From Oscillospiraceae bacterium (lineage in GTDB: Bacteria > Bacillota > Clostridia > Oscillospirales > SIG627): a stretch of DNA of 64,000 bases. The notes beneath the pieces were generated by a model. That model did not search any database. It was not told the DNA's origin and was given only the letters and a program-made list of their open reading frames with translations. The DNA lies in assembly GCA_015065085.1 (NCBI GenBank), contig SVQW01000011.1:1-64000 (forward strand). Direction: 5' to 3'. Positions 34,101 through 42,500 of this stretch are shown here, piece after piece (position 1 is the first letter of the stretch; the number at the start of each line of letters is the position of its first letter). The translations under genes were made by a program, and so were the position numbers.

Positions 34101-34880
34101 GGCGATGACTCCAAGCAGCAGCCTCATAACAGAGGCAGCGGATATAAGGATTCTCCCACCTCCAATGACTTCGGTGGAGATGCCGTTCAGATACTCTCCG
34201 ACTGCTCCGCATACGCACTTAACTATCCCGATGGCGTTAACTACGGCTACGGCTCCAAGGAAGCAAACAGCGTTGCTTTCGGCGCAGATGAAGGGCTTAT
34301 CTTCATGATGATGTTCGAGGACGGAGGTAAGACAATGCATACCTATGTATACTCTCCTCTCCACGACTCATTCTTCCGTAGCGTAAACGAGCAAACTCAC
34401 ACCATTAAGGATATCAAGGCTCAGCCCACCCTCAACGTAGTAGGCACCGAGCTCAGAGAAGCCGACACCGAGCTTCCCATGGGTATGCGCTTCAAGATGA
34501 CACTTTCCAAGAGCTACAAGAACTTCGCTGAGCCCAACAAGATTGAAGTCAAGGGCTACGGCATGGTGCTTGTACCTGAAGATGTTGTTGAAGAGGGCGT
34601 CGAAGTAACTGCCGATATGTTCAAAGGCACAAACCTTGAAAACATGGTTGCAGTAGAAGAGTGCAGTGATGCCATGTACTACAACGACAAAAACAGAACA
34701 GACTTTACCGTTGTTGTTCACAGCATTCCCACTCCCGAAACCGATAACGGTGTGGCATACTCCACAGAAATTCTTGCAAGAGCATACGTTGACTATACCG
34801 TCAACGGCGGCGAGGTACAGAGACTGTACAGCTACAAGACTCTGACCTGCTCCATGAATGACCTTGTAAACGCAGACTGA
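28116..34880 (+). CDS. giant secreted multimodular protein with LamG and metallophosphoesterase domains (2254 aa)
   Basis: Signal peptide 1-26 (ICLMASLLALCLATVCFA). Ig-like domain 28-110 (PTYQWYECEEDGTIIKSIDG). Then about five rounds of a sandwich module (A) ending in a Y-[IVA]-[GA]-F-F motif, e.g. CYIEYVGFFPTEKMALDYAG, each followed by a roughly 100-aa mixed module (B). LamG-like domain about 1585-1760 (DTWTHVAITSDGEIYINGTL). Calcineurin-like phosphoesterase about 1765-2100: FGDTQSYF, LLGDATQ, LGNHDYPSPSSG, STHCYF, VTCGHSQGDDS; the last motif normally reads GHxH. Closing beta-rich domain about 2105-2254 (LPMGMRFKMTLSK), shared with both other giants. No SLH or LPxTG anchor. It probably binds and dephosphorylates an extracellular polymer or lipid headgroup. 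Confidence 0.85.
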   Translation: MKKTMTLRICLMASLLALCLATVCFAAVSVNNASSEVGPQVILTATTDAASPTYQWYECEEDGTIIKSIDGATDKEYKPYVDVAGETYYKVVVNGTEEAVATVTGTMPTEPIVFMFNNEADLERWNKRSNTDKEFANIDGKASFGYTPVNDGSTDFKNEDVNDFYIQGYPYVVISVNYPDYTSNTLDVYMATDRKFPDGPPYDYSFSSAYTGIQTVCNQGFNKLILNTTTAKYENYINGVKSTSGTANGDGIGGGNWKGKINHFRLDFSNKNEGKKCYIEYVGFFPTEKMALDYAGAMPLDSEAKPFTDALDKAVADGKFKMNFCEAETNDAVVANAKALVETLTADAAAALKQKYNTVEVSVANGAFSRPNAYAAGTYTFDARILIGDDPFHRSLVSKKIVMELEEKPQPLVVTFDSKDKISDKYMWGVKGTKTSFTFVEKGTTLDGQSTAEDRSFMRMTSSMDTSSDAPDVVQVYYNGFDDHTGNRFNYQDYPYMKISYRRNVPALTKKDGSGADTETMMIYTATNNPSYFIRRGTATTPVWEQLVVDMRKAKVTNAISFYADKAVTPSSYGTMTMGVEPQGKWDECTLSETEPPIKIRLSRYGREERTIDFEYIAFFASEEEARMYPKALPTNAEYDTDNLKQSNKFTADTGVVTKAQAEAAAEKYLSGFVFATKYNIDKENAVFTDPSSSAPGSYVFDVWFGGEKVEEYTVQVTMTIPQLAKPVIMYADTTTTMQSITSSNGKMKLEDGVIKLSVNNPAKEDGFWLVPTFPGSIPQFSVPSLPFLKVRYKMSGITKKTDGSAGDTSAIRCQFYFWMSDPAYSALGNTPSYREFRPYGGNFEDGDELEIIVDTSYITSANANSVVWVRNLTKGETTYRNVNVYSYRNEDGGTDKNYRVNANTKYKEMRLNFSRNADYDRYVEFAYAGFFASLDEAMKFNSDTETEARLQQAGAQLKAAAQTAVLEWGDVAMEKTEIPDSQASFNQDGTFDVAGVKTKSVTAIKGIRRWVVDQIGLDGNVTITDYTPATATTKGNVTFDITLESGYKSVKVEDITLTFGEKPEDYIMWRFNDPEILSKINILNPTVGKIEDNLLKLEHMDQYNGANFTISLDTADFNSPAFKLQNYSYMLLKYRRLYETSTLSFVFNTQEGTSGSTSRMGLGWYADQWYYSLLDANVRDKVTPWVYNYNMETNTLEKNYVDPKLGAPEAPDYRGSARTFTMQIGSFKHSKRGAEIEYIAFFPSMADARNYVENLEVFEDAVADTSMELKGYTADTVSYYDGNTKAIAEAKAKAVIEDKLSAPGVDVAISTVNYTAPVLDTTDGSYVFTATVTKGGKTVYTAENITFTISKEIDNSAVVYRFTNPDYIKTIAGAKAEYDYKAMKLINKTFTFETLAANPNVSEAYNVMALDATYTGSVTALINGTTTVNADDNGYFDISAVTDAIDTVEFTFEDADAQIVALGFFADDTAADAYDFDAVPAALTTAASKFTDTSYALENSKTLADVKVYTRQKLTHEKLKDTDAYVVDITYSDYIASTETKTGSVKITVKLAYGEKSATCYTDKVFNVTIPVDTDRVVATAPSKGHEFLGYDTITASKSFASAPMTLEFNIRVAKAQLSGDMNILKNGTVAVKLSNGKIVCGGVSSSTTLKADTWTHVAITSDGEIYINGTLDNSGNTISFKTDAPVIGEGFVGHLLDVRFWSDIRTEAEIKANMTNRTDSDALLANWMLNAANYKWLEYFDSSANENTATFKSTGWYKLEAGMQGDYSMIHFGDTQSYFANAPFSYNRLPEMFKWMADNKDKYNIGQLTLLGDATQTNTFFEWEVIRESFDFIEGKIPYTIPLGNHDYPSPSSGVGAEIRDTAKFRNAFPYDDYLKSYGPEGDNTFGGTFRGEKDLTNMYSLVTIGGVDYIFFSLEYGPRDEVLDWVGETLIKYPERQAVISTHCYFEMNGTLSFYNSTTNAQFSDGNEGIDIYNKIVTKYPNVILVTCGHSQGDDSKQQPHNRGSGYKDSPTSNDFGGDAVQILSDCSAYALNYPDGVNYGYGSKEANSVAFGADEGLIFMMMFEDGGKTMHTYVYSPLHDSFFRSVNEQTHTIKDIKAQPTLNVVGTELREADTELPMGMRFKMTLSKSYKNFAEPNKIEVKGYGMVLVPEDVVEEGVEVTADMFKGTNLENMVAVEECSDAMYYNDKNRTDFTVVVHSIPTPETDNGVAYSTEILARAYVDYTVNGGEVQRLYSYKTLTCSMNDLVNAD

Positions 34881-34908
34881 TAAATAATTCGCAATTTTTA
34901 ATTGATGC

Positions 34909-34938
34909 TGAAAACCGTGGGATTTTCCCACGGTTTTC
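34909..34938 (+). terminator. terminator after the 2254-aa gene
   Basis: AAAACCGTGGG and CCCACGGTTTT with an ATTTT loop, followed by CTTCGTCTT. Confidence 0.88.
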
Positions 34939-35091
34939 TTCGTCTTGCCATTCACGGCGAACATAATCTTGCACACTGCCATGATGAGTGAACGCAGTCA
35001 GCCGAAGTGTTTTTTATTCAGACCGCAAAATCGCGCAAATAATAAAAATATATCAAAAAATAAAAAAATATTGATTATTTTTCAAAAACTA

Positions 35092-35120
35092 TTGACAAAT
35101 CGTTAAATTGGTAATATAAT
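35092..35120 (+). promoter_or_regulatory. promoter of the 1301-aa secreted protein gene
   Basis: TTGACA, exact 17-bp spacer, TATAAT. It predicts a leader of about 136 nt. Confidence 0.85.
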
Positions 35121-35140
35121 TGTTTATGTATCATTATGCG

Positions 35141-35186
35141 AAGTAAAAGGGTACCCTTTTACTTGTGCACAGTTTACTGTGCACAA
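35141..35186 (+). promoter_or_regulatory. leader with two consecutive perfect hairpins
   Basis: 35141-35164 is a perfect 24-bp palindrome (AAGTAAAAGGGT and its complement). 35163-35186 is a 10-bp stem TTGTGCACAG/CTGTGCACAA with a TTTA loop. Both lie in the predicted untranslated leader. A weak outer pairing GCGAAG (35139) with CTTCGC (35221) could enclose them. The stretch 34939-35091 shows nothing else. Confidence 0.6.
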
Positions 35187-35262
35187 TATACATTATTATA
35201 TATACTTACAGCGCTTTTCGCTTCGCAAAAAAATATTTATTAATTTATAAGGAGTACATATT

Positions 35263-38200
35263 ATGAAAAGAATTATTGCTTTGCTTGCAATCTCTTTAGT
35301 GATGTGTCTTGTCTTCGCGGCAAACGTATTTGCCGACGACCTTGTTACTTATGTACGCTTCAACAGCCAGGCTGCTGTTGATAAGTATATAAACAGCAGT
35401 GGTGACGGTGATATCTGGTTCGCTTATGATGAGACCGAAGGCGCGTTGTTCTTCACTTACAAAACGAATGACACCGCCAATTATACCGACGCACACATCA
35501 GATTTTTATTTGATCAGGCAATTCCCACAGGTGCAGAGGGATACGATTATATGCGTATTACCTACAAAATGCCCGATACCGCTAATTCCCATAAGCCTAA
35601 CGGAATGGAAATCGGCGGATTTGACACTCAGCAGACCGTCGTTTACCCTAACTATTACACAGGTACAGATGGTGGAAAATATAGTAACATATATATATCC
35701 CAGACGGCTGACAACACGGTCAGACAGTTGTACAAAGGCGGTCTCAGCAGCGTTAAAAATGGTGCCGGAACTGTTTTTTGTACGGCAGTTAACGACCTCC
35801 GCGTTGACTTACCCAATTTGGTTAACAAAGGTGGTTATGCCGAGGTTTACATTTACGACATAGGCTTCTTCAAGTCCGAGAAAGAGGCAAAAGCTTCTCT
35901 GGATACCACTGTTACACCGGGCGAGGGCGCAAACTGGACCTTTGCTCTCACCGACTTTTTGGGCTCCGACGGCAAGTCTATGGGCGCAAAGATAACCAAG
36001 GTTGATGACAATAACTGGACTGTAAAATTCCCCTACGGAACCACCGATACTCAACTCGCGGCTGTTAAGCCCGTATTTACCAAGTCTTCCGATGCTTCTG
36101 CAAAATTTGACAGAAACGGCGAGGCTGACAGCAGTAATGTTCATCCCACCCCCACAGAAATAACAAGAGAAGCAGTTAATTTGTATCAGTACGGTGAACG
36201 CCGCGGCTCATTGGCTAAGGTTGTTACCTCCGGCAGCACTGCTATTGACCTTGCTTCTTACGCCGGCGAGGACAAAGCTGCTACCTTCACTCTTTATCAG
36301 AAGGGTGCAGTGCTTGAGTACATCAACGTTACTTACAGCGTACAGACCAAGGATGAAGCAGGTGTAAATTATATCAGCTTCAACAGCCAGGCTGCAGTTG
36401 ATAAGTATGTTTCGGGTACTGAGGGCGCATGGTATGACACTGCCAATGAGAAGTGGATTTCGACGGCTAACGTTCCTCATACTGTTCCTTATGCGTATGA
36501 TGATGACGAGGGTGCACTGCTGTACGCTCCTCTTACCCATTCGTCTATAGGAAATGACTGTAAAGTAAATTTTGTTTTTGACAAAACCATCGATGTAAGC
36601 ACCGAAGGAAATAACTACAGATTTTTCCGTATGACCTATCGCCTTGCCACAGCTCCGCTTCTTGTTGTTCCGAACGGTGCAGCCGGCGGCGCTACAACAG
36701 GCGGTAACCTCTATTTCAACCATGCCGGAAAAGCAAGCAATGCCAGCATATCGACACGTTTTGATAACATATTTGGTGAAGCTGCCGGAAATAAAACTAC
36801 TATTGTTGTTGATTTGAATTCTACGGCTAAACTGGCAAAAGACAATTCGTTACCCGGGTTTATCGATTCACTTCGTCTTGACCTTCCCGGTGCGACAACT
36901 GCAAACAAATACCATAATATATACGTTTATGACATAGGCTTCTTTGATTCGGAGCAGGCGGCTTGGAACTATCCGGCTCCCACCACTAAGGAAGACAGCA
37001 TTCCCTGGACCCTTACGTTTACAGGCTTTAAGGATGCTAACGGCAATGATATAGCATATAAAAACCTTAAAAAGGTAGAAGGCAGCGACACCGAGTGGAC
37101 CGTACAGTTCCCTGCCGGAACCGATACTTCTGCTATAAAGCCTGTATATACAGCAGAGACTGTTTACGGCGAGACAGGATATGCAAAAGCCTTTAGTACC
37201 AAAAACGCTGTCAATACAACCAAGGGACACTACACAACCTCCGGCGACAGAGGAACCATTGCGCTTTACAAAAATCCCGAGAAATTTGATCGTGCGAAGA
37301 TTAACTCCGGTTCCACATCTGTTGATTTCGGTAATACCGGTAAAGTGGATTTTGAACTGTATCTGAAAGGCTCCACATATGAGATAATTACTCTCAATTA
37401 CGAAATCCTTACCACCAGCGACAAGGATGTTGTAGATGACCTTGTTTCCAGAATTGATGCTTTGGATTTCGAAACCGCTTTGAGAGGCGCTTCCTCGTCC
37501 GAGGCGGTAAAGGCTGAAGTGGAAGCTCTTGTTGGTGGAGTTCTTACGCTCTACGAAGGCTCTGAAGCGGCTGTCAGCGTAACCGCTTTTGAGGCTCCGA
37601 GCAGCGAAATGGAAGGAAATGACTACTATGCCGGTACTGACGGCTCTGCTTCTTTCTCGATCGCAGTATCATACGGCACGGAAATTTCCGTAGTTCAGAA
37701 TTTCACTGTTACAGTTGCACAAGTCGGAAAACCCATTATTATGAATTTTGCAAGCCCTGCTCTTATTGCAGCATTTGACGCAACTGCTGCAAACGTAGAG
37801 GCAAGAATAATCAAGGATGAAAATTGTCTGGGCGGTGCATACGCGAAGTTCACCAAGTTTGATGATCCCAATGCCGATTATAACTTGATTCTGACACCCG
37901 GCGTTGTATTCCCCAAGAACATTCACCTTAACGATTATCCCATCATTCTTATGCGTGCAAGACTTTCCCAGAAAAACGACTCTATTCAGGTGTTTGCAAA
38001 GGGATATAGTGCAGGCGGAACCCAGACTTACCTGAATGCAAACAATAACCTTGATAAATCCAACGAGGACGGCTGGTACACCGTTATTCAGGACTATACA
38101 AACAATGCAGGCTGGAAGGGACTTTGGAATACCAGCTACCTCAGAATCAGCCTGCTGAGATATGCAAACACCAAGAGAGAAATTGCAGATATAGACTATA

Positions 38201-39168
38201 TCGGCTTCTTCAACAACCGCAAACAGGCACTTGATTTCATGGCAAATCCCACTTTGAACTATGACACCGTTTCCGAAAAGGACGGCGCCACCGCAACAAT
38301 TGCTGAAGCTATTGAAGCAGTTGAAGCACTGGACGGTACCTACACAACCAATCCCGGTTCGCTTACCGCAAATCAGTGGGCACAGGCACAGGTAAAGAGT
38401 GTTCTCAACGGATACGGCTACACACTCGACAAGGATTACTACATTGCATTCAGAAAGACCGAAACCGCTCTGGACGATCCCGCTTCCAAGAGTAATGCGT
38501 ACACCTACTTCACCGTAGTATTCACCGACAACTTCCTGAACGCTGCTTTTAAAGAGACAAAAGAGATAACCATGAGAGTTGTGGATAAAGCATTTGACGC
38601 TGAAATGCTGGGCGCACAGCTCAGAGCTGACGGCGAACGTGCTATCCGCTTCGGTATTAAGGTGAATGTTGCTACAAGCTCTGCTATTGCAGGAAGCATT
38701 CTCAATACCAATGTAAACAAGTTTGCTAACCTTGGCATTACTGCCGAGGAAGGAACAACCGTAACCTTCGGTACACTGGTTGTTCCCAAGGAAGCGCTTA
38801 TCGCTGAACAGAAGGACGCTTCCCGTCTGACTCACGAGCTTATCGGTGGCGACAACAAGCTGTCCGGCACTGCGTTCTCAAGTAATAACACATTCAAGTA
38901 TGATTATGACTATGATGTAATCGACGATGAAGCCGAGTTTATCTATGAAGTAGCAGAGGACGGCAGCTCCTTCGTATACACCACCGTTGTTACCAGCATC
39001 CCTCCGAATGACGGTGAGGTTGCTCTGGTTGCACGTGCATACGCTAAGATTACCGATAAGAACGGAAACGTTACTTACGTTTATGCTAACCCCATTGAGC
39101 GTTCCTTCAATGCATTGAGCAATCAGTGGTCTGACAAGACTATCTTTGACGATAGCTGCACCAAGTAA
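35263..39168 (+). CDS. large secreted multimodular protein without phosphoesterase (1301 aa)
   Basis: AAGGAG precedes ATG 35263. Signal peptide 1-25 (LLAISLVMCLVFAANVFA). Two tandem units follow, each an A-type sandwich module starting with FNSQAAVDKY and ending with YDIGFF, plus a segment WTVKFPYGTTDTQLAAVKPV or its variant (about 28-365 and 370-725). Then a helical B-like segment (about 725-825), a third A module (IMNFASPALIAAF to DIDYIGFFNNRKQALDF) and another B segment. A C-terminal beta-rich domain about 1125-1301 (LGAQLRADGERAIRFGIKVN) is related to the ends of both phosphoesterase giants. It has no catalytic domain that I recognise and is probably a carbohydrate-binding or structural partner of its neighbours. 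Confidence 0.82.
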   Translation: MKRIIALLAISLVMCLVFAANVFADDLVTYVRFNSQAAVDKYINSSGDGDIWFAYDETEGALFFTYKTNDTANYTDAHIRFLFDQAIPTGAEGYDYMRITYKMPDTANSHKPNGMEIGGFDTQQTVVYPNYYTGTDGGKYSNIYISQTADNTVRQLYKGGLSSVKNGAGTVFCTAVNDLRVDLPNLVNKGGYAEVYIYDIGFFKSEKEAKASLDTTVTPGEGANWTFALTDFLGSDGKSMGAKITKVDDNNWTVKFPYGTTDTQLAAVKPVFTKSSDASAKFDRNGEADSSNVHPTPTEITREAVNLYQYGERRGSLAKVVTSGSTAIDLASYAGEDKAATFTLYQKGAVLEYINVTYSVQTKDEAGVNYISFNSQAAVDKYVSGTEGAWYDTANEKWISTANVPHTVPYAYDDDEGALLYAPLTHSSIGNDCKVNFVFDKTIDVSTEGNNYRFFRMTYRLATAPLLVVPNGAAGGATTGGNLYFNHAGKASNASISTRFDNIFGEAAGNKTTIVVDLNSTAKLAKDNSLPGFIDSLRLDLPGATTANKYHNIYVYDIGFFDSEQAAWNYPAPTTKEDSIPWTLTFTGFKDANGNDIAYKNLKKVEGSDTEWTVQFPAGTDTSAIKPVYTAETVYGETGYAKAFSTKNAVNTTKGHYTTSGDRGTIALYKNPEKFDRAKINSGSTSVDFGNTGKVDFELYLKGSTYEIITLNYEILTTSDKDVVDDLVSRIDALDFETALRGASSSEAVKAEVEALVGGVLTLYEGSEAAVSVTAFEAPSSEMEGNDYYAGTDGSASFSIAVSYGTEISVVQNFTVTVAQVGKPIIMNFASPALIAAFDATAANVEARIIKDENCLGGAYAKFTKFDDPNADYNLILTPGVVFPKNIHLNDYPIILMRARLSQKNDSIQVFAKGYSAGGTQTYLNANNNLDKSNEDGWYTVIQDYTNNAGWKGLWNTSYLRISLLRYANTKREIADIDYIGFFNNRKQALDFMANPTLNYDTVSEKDGATATIAEAIEAVEALDGTYTTNPGSLTANQWAQAQVKSVLNGYGYTLDKDYYIAFRKTETALDDPASKSNAYTYFTVVFTDNFLNAAFKETKEITMRVVDKAFDAEMLGAQLRADGERAIRFGIKVNVATSSAIAGSILNTNVNKFANLGITAEEGTTVTFGTLVVPKEALIAEQKDASRLTHELIGGDNKLSGTAFSSNNTFKYDYDYDVIDDEAEFIYEVAEDGSSFVYTTVVTSIPPNDGEVALVARAYAKITDKNGNVTYVYANPIERSFNALSNQWSDKTIFDDSCTK

Positions 39169-39195
39169 AAGCTGAACGTAAAAAAGAATAACATA

Positions 39196-39230
39196 CAAAA
39201 AGGAATGTCCTTTCGGGCATTCCTTTTTTG
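39196..39230 (+). terminator. terminator after the 1301-aa gene
   Basis: AAAAAGGAATGTCC pairs with GGGCATTCCTTTTTT across a TTTC loop. Beyond it, 39231-39432 holds no recognised feature. Confidence 0.88.
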
Positions 39231-39432
39231 TTTTTGCAGGGGAGAGTATAATTTGCAATGTGCTTTGGTGAACGCTGAAAATTTGCAATGTGTGCCCGAC
39301 AGTGTGTGTACAAAACAGCATGCGTCCCACCTATTATCGGTCAAAAATCTACAAATTGACATATTATACAAAAAATCATTCAACTTTCACCGAAAATAGC
39401 ATAAAATTTATATAAAAAAGCTATTTTTGTAC

Positions 39433-39461
39433 TTGACAAAAAGTATAAATAATGGTAGAAT
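39433..39461 (+). promoter_or_regulatory. promoter of the 2616-aa surface protein gene
   Basis: TTGACA, 17-bp spacer, TAGAAT. Confidence 0.78.
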
Positions 39462-39532
39462 AAACTGTAATTTTATTTTTACAATGGCAAGAAATCCGCA
39501 ATCAATAATTTTATGAGGAAAGGAAAAGAAAA

Positions 39533-42500
39533 ATGAAAGCAACCAAAACACTTCGCGTATTTCTGATTGTTTCATTGCTGGCGCTGTGCCTTGCGACCGT
39601 ATGCTTCGCGGCAGTAAGCGTTAACAATCCTACATCTCTGGTTGGACCTCAGGTTACACTGACTGCAACCACAGATGCGGCAAATCCCACATATCAGTGG
39701 TATGAATGTGAGGAAGACGGAACAATCATCAAAAGTATTGATGGTGCAACCGATAAGGAGTACAAGCCTTATGTAGATGTGGCAGGCGAAACCTACTACA
39801 AGGTAGTGGTAAACGGCACAGAAGAAGCTGTTGCCACCGTTACGGGTACCATGCCTACCGAGCCTGTTGTTCTGCGTTTCAACAACGCGGCTGACCTGCA
39901 GTACTGGACAAGTGCAGATAACAAAGCACTTACCAAGTACGACGGCAAGGATGTATTTGTACATACCTTGAGAAGCAGCGGCGACGGTTACTCCAATTTT
40001 GCTGCATCCACTGTTGATGACATCTATCTCCAGGCGTATCCCTACATTGTAGTAAGCCTGCATGTTGACGGCGCAACCGCCAACTCCACCGACCTGTACT
40101 TTAACGCTGACCGTCCCGAGTCTAAAAAGGGCGGAATCACTTTCCGTGCTGCCGGTATGGATAACACGTACTTCGGTGATGGCTTCGGCAAGTTGCTTGT
40201 AGATACCAAGGAACTGAAATATTATTCATATAAGCCCGACGGCACTGTTGTTTCTGCAACCGGAAAGTCTTTTGCCCCCCCTGCAGGAGAGGCATATTTA
40301 GGAAGACTTGTCAACGGTATGCGTGTTGACTTCATCAATCAGGCAGCCAATGCCGGTAAGAAGTGCTACATCTACTACATGGGCTTCTTCCCCACAAAGC
40401 AAATGGCACTTGATTACGCAGGCGAAATGCCTTACGATGATGATGCAAAGGATATTTTTGATGCTATCGAGGGTATCTCCATGCCCTATGGCGCAGCCTC
40501 CGGCAAGGACGCTGTTGAAGCTTATGCCGAAGCACAGGTTAATGCTCTTACAGCGGATGTAATCGAAGGTATTGATGCTGAAACCGTGCTCACCTTCAAA
40601 GGCGGAGAATATAAGCCCGCGGCTGACTGCCGTCAGACAGGTACATACACCTTCACCGTTGCTCTTACCATCGGTGACAAGCCCTTCCGCCGTACTATCG
40701 TTGAAAAGGAATTCACCATGACTCTGGCGGCTAAGCCCCAGACCGATGTATTCCTGCCCGACGTTTCAGTAACGATAGGCGAGCCCACCACCCTTACCGT
40801 AGAGGTTAAGAGCGGTATTACCGCAACCTCTTACCAGTGGTATTCCTGCGATGATGCAGAAGGAACAAATCCCCAAATCATGACAGGCGAAACAAACGCT
40901 TCCTATACTGTTGCGGCATCTGAAGAGACAGGCGTACGCTACTATAAGGTAGTTGTAAATGGTGACGAAAGCCTCAGTTGTGTTGCGGCTGTTGCTACCG
41001 AATATCCCACCGAGCCTGTTATTTTAAAGTTTAACAACGCTCAGGCACTTAAATGTTTAGGCGGTTCAACCTTTACCTTGGAAAACATTTCCGGCACCGT
41101 TGCTATGAAATTCACTCATAAAGAAGGTGCAAAGGAAGACAATATAACCATCGGTGCTTCCTACATTAATGATTTTTACATTCAGGCATATCCCTATGTC
41201 GTAATAAGCGCAAGCTATCCCGAGCATGCTACCAATAACCTTGATATGTATATGGGTACCGATGCTTACTCCGACAGCGAAAAGTCGTATGGCTTCAACA
41301 CCGCGTATACAGGTGTTACTACCACCTGCGGAGAAGGCTTCCACAAAACTATTATAGATACCACAGACCGTGATCCCTCCGACGGATTTAACAAAGCTTA
41401 TAAAGGTAAGTTTACTTCGCTCAGATTCGATTTCTCCAACGGTGTGGAAAATGGCGGAAAGCCTGTTTACGTTGAGTATGTCGGCTTCTTCTCTTCACTG
41501 GAGGATGCAAAGGCTTACGCAGGTGAAATGCCTGATGACAGTGCGGCTCAGCCTATCATCGACGCTATTGAAGCGGCTGAAGCTGAGGGCGACCTTTCCA
41601 TCGCATTCTGTGATGCGGAAAATGAAACTGCCGCTGCCGCTGCTGCGCTTGAAATGATCAATGCTATGACCACAGAGGCTGTTGAAGAGCTTAAGGCTGA
41701 TTACAGCATTGTTGATTTCAGAATAGCAAATGCGAAATACACCCGTGCTTCTCCCACCGGCAAGGGTACTTATACTCTTGACGCACAGGTTCTTGTTGGT
41801 AACGAGCCCTTCAAGTGCTCTCTTGTTTCCACAAGTGTTACAATGGACCTTCTGGAAAAGCCTGCACCTGTTGTTATGAAGTTTGATTCTCAGGCACAGG
41901 TTGACGCGGCGGCTCCCGCTGCTGTTGAAGGTACTTTAACAAAGAGCTTTGTTACCGAAGGCGACCGTGGCTTCATGCGTATTGTAGCATCAGGTAAGGA
42001 CAAAGGAGAGGCTCAGGTTAACTATACAAATTTCTACAGCAACACAGACAAAAAGTTCAACTTCCAGGATTATCCTTACATGAAGATATCCTACAGAAGA
42101 AATGTACCTACTTCTCTGAAGACCAACACCGGTGCAACTACAACGGAAACTATGATGATTTATGCTCAGAAAGATAACAGTCCGTCTTACAAGATTGGAC
42201 GTGCCGGAACTGAAACTGCTGTTTGGGAACAGCTCATTGTTGATATGCGTGAAGTAGGTGTTGAAAACTCCATTGCATATTACGCAGATGGTGCGGCTAC
42301 TCCCACTTCCTACGGCAAATTGGTAGCAGGCGGAACAGCTAGCACTTGGGATAAGTGCGTTATAGGCACCGATACCACTCCTATCGAAATCCGCCTTACC
42401 CGTTACGGTATGGAAGAAAGAACTATTGATTTCGAATACATCGGCTTCTTCGCTTCCGAGGATGAGGCTAAGATGTATCCTCAGGCACTTCCCGAAAACG

